Positions 16,126 through 21,351 of a stretch of 21,351 nucleotides of DNA are shown piece by piece (position 1 is the first letter of the stretch; each line of letters opens with the position of its first letter). The notes below the pieces were generated by a model that saw nothing but the letters and a program-made list of their open reading frames with translations, ran no database searches and was not told where the DNA came from. The DNA is taken from contig JACZVU010000027.1 in assembly GCA_022572485.1 (NCBI GenBank), forward strand, positions 1 to 21,351. Direction: 5' to 3'. The position numbers and the translations under genes are program-made. The DNA comes from Myxococcales bacterium. GTDB lineage: Bacteria; Myxococcota_A; UBA9160; SMWR01.

Positions 16126-16182
16126 ATGGAATCGACCGACCCCGCCACTCCCGCAGCAGGTGTTCGCTGGGACCTTTCGGAT
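16126..16182 (+). pseudogene. Possible remnant of an oligoendopeptidase F-like N-terminus
   Basis: An ATG with a good ribosome site (GAGG, five bases upstream) opens 19 codons ending in AAGVRWDLSD. GVRWDLSDL-type sequence is a usual N-terminal signature of M3-family oligoendopeptidase F proteins. After DLSD the frame stays open but shows no family resemblance and soon overlaps the end of the opposing flavoprotein gene. It looks like the first few codons of a lost gene with its translation start intact. The match is short and could be chance. Confidence 0.3.
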
Positions 16183-16270
16183 CGCAACGCGCGCAATCTC
16201 TCCATCGTAGGAAACGCGAACTGCAACCGCATCGAAGGTGGAGGGGGTTCGAAGGCGGCCTCGGGGTCGA

Positions 16271-17626
16271 TTACTTCTTCTGAGTATTTCCCCCGGCGCG
16301 CGCACCACGCGGCGCACCCACCCGTGCGATCGCCGCCGCTGCGCGAATTCCGCTGGTCAGCGCAGATTCGACGCCCGGGCCGACGAGATAGTCACCCGCA
16401 AAAAAGAGTCGCGGAGATCGATCGATGCGGCGACCGAAGCGGATCAGGCTCGATAGGTAACCGGGGTAGAAGATCGGGTACATCGGATCGGTACGCGAAA
16501 TCGCGTAGTTCTGAGGATTCAGGCGCCCGACCGGTGTGCGCGCTAGTTCCCGGTCGACGAAGTCGATGATCTCGGAGTCGGCGGCTTCCCAAAGTCGATG
16601 GGTGGCGCGAGTGGCGAGCGTGACGCGCAGCAGACCCGCGCCTGGCGGCGCAAAGCCAGGCTTGCGGTGTTCGACGTCCAGCGCCGCAAGGCCCATCGCG
16701 TCCGATCGCGGGAACGACGCCGTATCGAAAGCAAGCATCCGTGGCGCTCTTTCGAACATCAGTGACACCGATATCTCCTGCGTGTAGCGGATCTGCTCGA
16801 AAAAGCCGCGTTCATTGGGGGTAAGCTTGGGGCAAAGCGCCGCCACCTCGCAGCCCGGCAGGGCGACCACGACCGCATCGGCCACCACCCATCCCTCTCG
16901 GCCGTTGCGCCGGTAATGGACGCACGCGCCATCCGTTTCGGTTTCAATGCGCTGGGCCTCACAGCCGAATCGAAGCGGAATCGCTTCGGCCAGACGAGCG
17001 GTGAGCACACCCACTCCCCCTTGTAAGACCTGCCGACGAACTCCGCCGAGCTCCGATCTCAGCGCAATCCAACCGAAAGACCGAGAGAGTTGCTCGGGAA
17101 CGCAACCAAAGCAGCGCGCGAAGTGGGGCGCCATGTAATTGTCGAGGCACTCCCGCCCCACCACGCGATCCAACGCCGACGAGAGGTTTTCGCCGTCGAG
17201 TTCCGCAGCCCGCTCCGGGTGTTGGCGTTCGAGCCGCCGCCAGCTCAGCGCAAGCTTGGCAGCCAGCGTCAAGAGTCGAACTTTCGCACGCGCGGAAAGC
17301 AACTGCGACGCAACCCAGGTAGTGGGCGAGTCGAAATCCGCGCGGTGGAACCGACCGCCACGCAGGACGACCTCTCTTCGGCTGGGAATTTCGCGCAAGC
17401 GATCGCCGACCCCGAGCTTCCAAGCGAGGTCGCGCAGGTTGTGATCGCCGCTGTCGAAGCGCGATGGGCCTGACTCCAGCGTGAACCCATCGCGGATTTC
17501 GCTTCGCGTGCGGCCGCCCGGTCGCAAACCCGCTTCGAGCACTTCGACTTTGTGCCCAGCGCGGCGCAATTTCCACGCGCAGCTGAGGCCAGCAGAGCCG
17601 GCTCCGATGACGATGACCGAATTCAT
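16271..17626 (-). CDS. FAD-dependent oxidoreductase, protoporphyrinogen oxidase-like
   Basis: A 451-aa amine-oxidase-superfamily flavoprotein. FAD motifs: VIVIGAGSAGLSCAWKLRRA (4-23), LEAGLRPGGRTRSE (30-43) and the C-terminal FFAGDYLVGPGVESALTSG (408-426), which is the classical closing motif of this superfamily and is closest in my memory to HemY-type protoporphyrinogen/coproporphyrinogen oxidases. Desaturase-like or other amine oxidase activities are alternatives. No signal peptide apart from the hydrophobic Rossmann strand. Its ATG follows directly, without spacer, the TGA of a small ORF with receiver-domain ends. No other haem synthesis gene is present nearby. Confidence 0.8.
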   Translation of the reverse strand: MNSVIVIGAGSAGLSCAWKLRRAGHKVEVLEAGLRPGGRTRSEIRDGFTLESGPSRFDSGDHNLRDLAWKLGVGDRLREIPSRREVVLRGGRFHRADFDSPTTWVASQLLSARAKVRLLTLAAKLALSWRRLERQHPERAAELDGENLSSALDRVVGRECLDNYMAPHFARCFGCVPEQLSRSFGWIALRSELGGVRRQVLQGGVGVLTARLAEAIPLRFGCEAQRIETETDGACVHYRRNGREGWVVADAVVVALPGCEVAALCPKLTPNERGFFEQIRYTQEISVSLMFERAPRMLAFDTASFPRSDAMGLAALDVEHRKPGFAPPGAGLLRVTLATRATHRLWEAADSEIIDFVDRELARTPVGRLNPQNYAISRTDPMYPIFYPGYLSSLIRFGRRIDRSPRLFFAGDYLVGPGVESALTSGIRAAAAIARVGAPRGARAGGNTQKK

Positions 17627-17779
17627 TCAGCCAGCCCCTCTGGCGAGCGAGCCTTCGACCGCCCCTACCAGGGCGCTCGACGGAAAGGCTTTGAGGAGGA
17701 CGATTCCGTTGCTCGCGAGCACCCGGAGGAGTGGAGACTCGTCGTCAGCGATGAGTACGCGAGGCGAATCAGTGACCAC
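17627..17779 (-). pseudogene. Internally deleted response-regulator receiver domain
   Basis: A 50-codon ORF from a GTG at 17779. Residues 6-20 (PRVLIADDESPLLRV) look like beta-1 of a receiver domain with the acidic pair D12/D13. Residues 25-47 (GIVLLKAFPSSALVGAVEG then SLAR) look like beta-5 and alpha-5, with K30 at the conserved lysine, and Ala in place of the following Pro. The middle ~65 residues, including the phosphorylatable Asp and the Thr/Ser, are absent, and the frame is intact across the join. It ends immediately before the flavoprotein ATG. It is most likely a relic of a response regulator, although a functional mini-protein cannot be excluded. Confidence 0.45.
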
Positions 17780-17910
17780 ACTCGAATCATAACCTGTGAG
17801 CGAGCAACTTGATCCTTTTGAAAGGGAATTGGGGCCGCTTTGCAGCAAAGGTTTACCAAATGGCGAAAATAAAGCGAAAAAAACACACCCTCCACCACCA
17901 TCTGACGATG
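17780..17910. other. A/T-rich spacer with a 13-bp palindrome-like element
   Basis: This spacer between the LolA-like gene and the receiver remnant is unusually A/T-rich for the region, with an A run at 17877-17883 (T run on the - strand). CTTTGCAGCAAAG at 17838-17850 is a near-perfect dyad and could be an operator. A promoter for the - strand flavoprotein gene may lie here, but I found no clear -35/-10 pair. Confidence 0.25.
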
Positions 17911-17931
17911 CCGAACCCTGCTAGGGCTCGG
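17911..17931 (-). terminator. Possible terminator hairpin at end of LolA-like gene
   Basis: On the - strand, nine bases CCGAGCCCT pair with AGGGTTCGG (one G.U pair) across a three-base loop, overlapping the stop codon of the LolA-like gene. A T run follows about 25 bases later, too far for a textbook intrinsic terminator. Confidence 0.35.
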
Positions 17932-18769
17932 GCAGTTTCCGCTCCTGTTCTAGGGTCGCAACCGTGAAGATCCGATCGCTGATCGAAGCGTTGACGCGAA
18001 GGTTCGTGATCAACACCTCCGTCGAGGTTCCGCGAATCACGTCGCTCACGAGCAGCCGGGTGGGCAGGACATGCCCCCCCTGCTCGACCATTGCAGACCG
18101 GGGCGCTTCGAGCACCCGGTAGAGGCGCTGCTCGCGGCGCTTGTAGTAGCGGGTCGCGAGGATTGCGCCGTCCGACTGCGCGATGTCGAATTCGACCCGC
18201 GAGTAGTTTCCCTTGCGGACGAGTGCGCCGCCGATCCGGTAGATCGCCTCCCCTTCGCGTTCGGCAACCACGAGAGCACCGAGTTCGAATTCGTCGATGT
18301 GCTTGCGCTCGAGATCCCCATAGGTCAGATCGCTCCCGAAAAACGCGTCTCCCTTCTGCGCGGCCGTCACGCGGCGGGTCTTGCCGAGAGACGGAAGGAA
18401 GACGAAGACATCGTGGCTCCGATTTCGCTGTTCGATGGTCAGGATCGTCATTCCGCGCAGGTATTCGGGAGCCGTGAGTCGAGCGATCGAATGGAGCCGC
18501 TGCTCAATCATCTTCGTGATGTAGTGGACCTTGCGGCGCCTCTCTTCGCCGGATCCGTTGCGCATCACCAACTCGATCCGCGAGATCGCGTCGACCTCGT
18601 AGCGGTTCGCAAACGCCGCGCTCAGCACGCTCGCCGACGAAGGCTGCACGTTCTGCGCTCGCGCGCCCGCAACGGCGGCGAGTGCGATTGCGCACGAGAT
18701 CGCGAGACCCGATCCAATTCGTCCGATGGGTCCGCCGATCACGATCGCCCGACCCGGTCCAAAACCCAC
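17921..18769 (-). CDS. LolA-like outer-membrane lipoprotein-sorting protein
   Basis: A 282-aa exported protein. The N-terminus has a hydrophobic signal segment (about residues 18-36) with likely cleavage after ARA. The mature part resembles the group annotated as outer membrane lipoprotein-sorting proteins: RGMTILTIEQ, DVFVFLPSLGKTRRV (120-134) and the very typical DAFFGSDLTYGDLE (141-154). Members often accompany MMPL/RND exporters and are thought to handle lipid or lipoprotein in the periplasm; no exporter gene is within the window. The GTG start directly follows the msrA TGA, so it is coupled to msrA. The first 17 residues are uncertain, as a later GTG is possible. Confidence 0.78.
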   Translation of the reverse strand: MGFGPGRAIVIGGPIGRIGSGLAISCAIALAAVAGARAQNVQPSSASVLSAAFANRYEVDAISRIELVMRNGSGEERRRKVHYITKMIEQRLHSIARLTAPEYLRGMTILTIEQRNRSHDVFVFLPSLGKTRRVTAAQKGDAFFGSDLTYGDLERKHIDEFELGALVVAEREGEAIYRIGGALVRKGNYSRVEFDIAQSDGAILATRYYKRREQRLYRVLEAPRSAMVEQGGHVLPTRLLVSDVIRGTSTEVLITNLRVNASISDRIFTVATLEQERKLPEP

Positions 18770-19384
18770 TCAGCGAGATCCGGCCAGCCCGGCCGGGAAT
18801 GCGAGCCCCGTTTCGCCCAATCCGCAATACCCAGAGGGGTTTTTGGCGAGATACTGCTGGTGGCCGTCCTCGGCGAAATAGAATTTCGGCGCGCGACGGA
18901 TCTCGGTCGTGATCTTCCCGTAACCGGCACTCGCGAGAACCTGTTCGAAAACGTCGCGCGACGCCTCCGCGGCGCCCAGCTGCGCTTTGGTGTAGGTGTA
19001 GATCCCCGAGCGATACTGGGTGCCGGTGTCGTTCCCCTGACGCATCCCCTGGGTGGGGTCGTGGTTCTCCCAAAAGATCTTCAGCAGCGCCTCGTAAGAG
19101 ATCTTCTCGGGGTCGAACGAAACGCGAACAACCTCCGCGTGGTTGGTTTCACCCGTGCAGACTTCCCGATAACTGGGGTGCGGTGTTGTGCCAGCCGCAA
19201 AGCCAACCGCCGTCGTGTACACCGGAGCTTCCCAGAATTTTTTCTCTGCGCCCCAGAAACACCCCATGCTGAACATCGCAGTGTCGAGGCCCTCGAAGGT
19301 TTCGGCGGACGGCTGCATGGGCGTACCGAGAACGACGTGCCGCAGTGCGATCTTCATGGGCTGGTTTCGACCGGGCATCGCCAT
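18770..19384 (-). CDS. msrA: Peptide methionine sulfoxide reductase MsrA
   Basis: MsrA reduces methionine-S-sulfoxide in proteins and free methionine. The 204-aa product has the catalytic motif [14 protein letters not shown] (38-51) with C42. [54 protein letters not shown] and [16 protein letters not shown] follow; the last holds the candidate resolving Cys. No signal peptide, so it is cytoplasmic. I chose the ATG at 19384 because AAGGAG lies eight bases upstream; the longer frame to 19492 adds residues without homology. The gene precedes the LolA-like gene directly. Confidence 0.94.
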   Translation of the reverse strand: MAMPGRNQPMKIALRHVVLGTPMQPSAETFEGLDTAMFSMGCFWGAEKKFWEAPVYTTAVGFAAGTTPHPSYREVCTGETNHAEVVRVSFDPEKISYEALLKIFWENHDPTQGMRQGNDTGTQYRSGIYTYTKAQLGAAEASRDVFEQVLASAGYGKITTEIRRAPKFYFAEDGHQQYLAKNPSGYCGLGETGLAFPAGLAGSR

Positions 19385-19562
19385 GTTAGACTCTCCTTCG
19401 CGCAAGAAGATAGCCGCTTTGTCCGAAAGAATCGGCCCGATTGCGGGCTCCGAGGCGCGCTCGGTCGACTCCGCTGACAAAGCGAAAGACATACAGACGT
19501 TACGAAGAAAGAACAGCGAACTCGCCCACGGTTGCCTCGCGGTCCACGAGAATCACCTCGTC

Positions 19563-19681
19563 ATGACCGACACCTTGATGCTTCGGGATGCCGACTTCGG
19601 GGGATCGAGGCTTCGATCCGCTACCTGGCCGAAACCGCCGACCACTACGAGCAGGCGGTCTTCGGAACCGATCCGTACTGA
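19563..19681 (+). pseudogene. Small ORF interrupted by a frame change at a G run
   Basis: The frame from ATG 19563 reads MTDTLMLRDADF and then turns into nonsense. Starting at the five-G run (19599-19603), the next frame reads GIEASIRYLAETADHYEQAV followed by FGTDPY and a TGA. One extra G would join them into a 39-residue continuous protein end; the upstream frame is also open back to about 19383, with [18 protein letters not shown] just before. The composition looks protein-like on both sides. I do not recognise the family. The rest of the msrA to membrane-protein gap (19385-19714) shows nothing else. Confidence 0.3.
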
Positions 19682-19714
19682 CTGGCGCAAAACCAACCCT
19701 CGCGGACAGACGGC

Positions 19715-20035
19715 TCAGTTGGTGGCGCTGTGCTCGATCTTCTTTTCGCCGCCCAGTGTCACCACGGTCTTCCACGCGCTCACGAGAAACCCACCCCCGA
19801 AGAGCACGCAGAGCAGGCCGATCGCCCACACTGCAAAGAAGTGGCTCGACGCGTGCGCGCGCAGCGCGAGCGAGACGAAGATCGTCAGGATGGCCGCGTA
19901 CATCGCGGTCACCGACAGCCATTCGATGACGGTCCGCTTCCGACTCGGGGGAGTGAACGAAACGACCAGCCAACCGATCACGAGAACCGAACCCGAGGCG
20001 ATCCAGATGATCTGAAAGACGCTCAGCTCCACCAT
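19715..20035 (-). CDS. Small membrane protein, three predicted helices
   Basis: A 106-aa hydrophobic protein of unknown family. Helices are near residues 6-28 (FQIIWIASGSVLVIGWLVVSF), 40-58 (LSVTAMYAAILTIFVSLAL) and 66-88 (HFFAVWAIGLLCVLFGGGFLVSA), linked by a basic loop (PPSRKRTV). The C-terminus is polar (GGEKKIEHSATN). GGGAG lies before the ATG, which supports real translation. It sits downstream of the transketolase and its duplicated tail on the same strand. No function can be assigned. Confidence 0.65.
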   Translation of the reverse strand: MVELSVFQIIWIASGSVLVIGWLVVSFTPPSRKRTVIEWLSVTAMYAAILTIFVSLALRAHASSHFFAVWAIGLLCVLFGGGFLVSAWKTVVTLGGEKKIEHSATN

Positions 20036-20129
20036 TGACTCCCTTCGCTACGGGTTACGGAAAATCGGCCCGCAGCCTTCGTTTTCGGCTCCGAAGCGGC
20101 CCGACTTGAAGCCGTTGCGCGACTGCCGT

Positions 20130-20311
20130 CCACGCACCCCTCAGAGCACAGCGTTGCGAACGTGAGCGCGGGCCCGCTCGGTGAACCGCTCCGCGGGCAA
20201 TCCGTACGCGTGGGCAAGATCCACGCACCCCTCAGGGCGCAGCGTCGCGAACGTGAGCGCGAACTCGCTCGGCGAGTTGCTCCGCGGTGAATCCGTACGC
20301 GTGGGCGAGGT
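20130..20311. repeat. Two-copy 91-bp imperfect tandem repeat at the transketolase 3' end
   Basis: The unit at 20221-20311 covers the last ~27 codons of transketolase, its stop and ten bases beyond. It is repeated at 20130-20220 with about 14 substitutions and no gaps (roughly 85% identity). The 91-base period is not a multiple of three, and the stop in the inner copy ends the gene before the outer copy. Confidence 0.85.
20141..20220 (-). pseudogene. Duplicated transketolase C-terminal fragment
   Basis: The outer repeat copy encodes DLAHAYGLPAERFTERARAH followed by VRNAVL and a stop, against DLAHAYGFTAEQLAERVRAH and VRDAAP in the gene proper. It has no start of its own and lies after the transketolase stop in another frame, so it is not expected to be translated. 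The changes keep it looking like a plausible transketolase tail, so it may derive from a divergent copy. Confidence 0.7.
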
Positions 20312-21351
20312 CCGCAAACGGCGCCGAGGCACCGAAACGGTCGATCCCGTAGACCAACCCGTGGGTGCCCAGCACGCGCCAGAGGCTCTCGCCCCGCGCC
20401 GCCTCGATGGCGACTACCGGAGTGCCGTCGTCGGGAATCACGCCGCGTCGAAAATCCGCGCTCTGCTCGAGAAACAGTTCCAGGCACGGCAGGGAAACGA
20501 CACGCGCCGCAATGCCATCGCCACGGAGCCGCGCTGCGGTCTCGATCGCGAGCGAAACCTCGGAGCCCGTCGCCACGAGAACCACGTCGACCGGCTGCTC
20601 GGGGTCCTCGACCACGTAGGCGCCACGCCATATCTCTTCCCGCTCAAAAGCAGCTGGGCGATCGAGAGCCTTCACGCTCTGCCGGCTGAGCGCGAGCAAC
20701 GCGGGGCCGTCCCGATGCTCGGCGATCCACGCCCAAGCCATCGCGGTTTCGACCCCATCCGCAGGACGGAAGACCCGCAGGCCCGGAATCGCACGCAGCG
20801 AATCGAGCTGCTCGATGGGTTGATGGGTCGGACCGTCCTCGCCCAGGAAGATCGAATCGTGGGTAAAGACGAAGATCGACGGCAAGCGCATCAGTGCGGC
20901 GAGTCGGATCGAAGGGCGCATGTAGTCGCTGAAAATCAGGAAGGTCCCGCAATACGGACGCAGGGTGCCATCGAGCGCGATGCCGTTGGCAATCGCGGCC
21001 ATCGCGTGCTCGCGAACTCCGAAGTGGATGTTCCCGCCCGCGAAGGGGTCGTCTCCTTCGGCAGAAGCCGGCCCCAGCATGCCGCGGTCTTTCAAGATCG
21101 GCGGTGCCGCCGAGCCGGCGAGGTCCGCGGATCCGCCGACAAAATACGGCGCGCAGCGGGTGAGCCGATCGAGCGCGATGGCGCCGTGCTTTCGGGTCGG
21201 GTTGTCGACACCCTCGAGCCCTTCGGACAATCTGGCAGCCAGATCGACGGGCAGCCGATGCTCGCGCGCCGTATCCCAGGCCTCCGCGAGGTCCGGGTTC
21301 GCGGTCCGCCACTTCTGCAACTCGAGATCCGCCGCGGCGCGCTCTGCACGC
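20232..21351 (-). CDS. tkt: Transketolase, C-terminal part (5' end outside window)
   Basis: The frame is open to the window edge, giving about 372 C-terminal residues of a protein usually about 660 aa. Transketolase moves two-carbon units between sugar phosphates with thiamine diphosphate in the pentose phosphate pathway. The pyrimidine-binding domain shows VGGSADLAGS, NIHFGVREHAMAAIANGIAL (with the catalytic Glu of REHAM near 21,010), TFLIFSDYMRPSIRLAALM and FVFTHDSIFLGEDGPTHQPI. The C-terminal domain has VVLVATGSEVSLAI and RVVSLPCLELF. The missing part is the diphosphate-binding domain. The stop lies inside the inner copy of the 91-bp repeat. Confidence 0.95.
   Translation of the reverse strand, partial: RAERAAADLELQKWRTANPDLAEAWDTAREHRLPVDLAARLSEGLEGVDNPTRKHGAIALDRLTRCAPYFVGGSADLAGSAAPPILKDRGMLGPASAEGDDPFAGGNIHFGVREHAMAAIANGIALDGTLRPYCGTFLIFSDYMRPSIRLAALMRLPSIFVFTHDSIFLGEDGPTHQPIEQLDSLRAIPGLRVFRPADGVETAMAWAWIAEHRDGPALLALSRQSVKALDRPAAFEREEIWRGAYVVEDPEQPVDVVLVATGSEVSLAIETAARLRGDGIAARVVSLPCLELFLEQSADFRRGVIPDDGTPVVAIEAARGESLWRVLGTHGLVYGIDRFGASAPFADLAHAYGFTAEQLAERVRAHVRDAAP

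Noticed and set aside
15211..16569. 452-codon + strand open frame opposite dinB
   Set aside because: Mirror frame of a high-GC gene with stops depleted; low-complexity His/Arg/Pro composition. Only the short N-terminal-like piece at 16126 was kept as a weak remnant.
18071..19477. 468-codon + strand open frame opposite the LolA-like gene and msrA
   Set aside because: Antisense shadow of two genes with clear family motifs; no recognisable domain.
1..21351. CRISPR arrays, tRNA or rRNA genes, transposases, integrases, toxin-antitoxin pairs
   Set aside because: Looked for direct repeats with spacers, cloverleaf-like segments and typical protein motifs; none were convincing. The only sizeable repeat is the transketolase tail duplication.

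Overview
The window appears to join two stretches of different character. Positions 1 to about 4,460 hold the 3' half of a spc ribosomal-protein operon: the end of rplR, then rpsE, rpmD, rplO, secY, adk and map, all on the + strand and tightly packed with short overlaps. By eye its GC is in the low fifties. From about 4,500 to the end the GC is clearly higher (mid sixties or more), most genes are on the - strand, and the content is general metabolism. At the boundary, on the - strand, the N-terminal two thirds of an L-2-hydroxyglutarate-oxidase-like flavoprotein runs out of frame into what looks like the C-terminal tail of a glutamate formimidoyltransferase. The two parts may therefore come from different genomes (assembly or binning chimera) or from a real rearrangement.

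The right part suggests a high-GC Gram-negative bacterium, perhaps of a deltaproteobacterial-type lineage. Support is a LolA-like periplasmic protein, a signal-peptide rhodanese, a lipoprotein-type tungstate-binding protein and a PilZ protein. The taxon cannot be fixed from the sequence alone.

Layout of the right part: truncated L2HGDH-like gene (-), PfkB sugar/nucleoside kinase (-), divergent metF-purN pair (+), PilZ protein (+), then a C1/sulfur group on + (GFA-type Zn protein, homocysteine S-methyltransferase, second GFA paralogue, periplasmic rhodanese, YkgJ-type Cys cluster protein). This run is closed by a perfect 23-bp inverted repeat that also holds the stop codon of the convergent SMP-30/gluconolactonase gene. 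Next on the - strand come tupC, tupB, tupA (tungstate ABC importer), dinB (DNA polymerase IV), a protoporphyrinogen-oxidase-like flavoprotein, an internally deleted receiver-domain ORF, a LolA-like protein with msrA directly upstream, a small three-helix membrane protein and the C-terminal part of a transketolase.

Functional threads: MetF supplies 5-methyl-THF, PurN uses 10-formyl-THF and the homocysteine methyltransferase makes methionine, so one-carbon and methionine metabolism recur between 6.2 and 9.8 kb. The GFA proteins, rhodanese, YkgJ protein and MsrA add thiol, sulfane-sulfur and redox handling. Several gene remnants are scattered through the right part: an oligoendopeptidase-like N-terminus, a collapsed receiver domain, a small ORF broken at a G run, and a 91-bp imperfect duplication of the transketolase 3' end. 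No tRNA, rRNA, CRISPR array, transposase or prophage gene was recognised.
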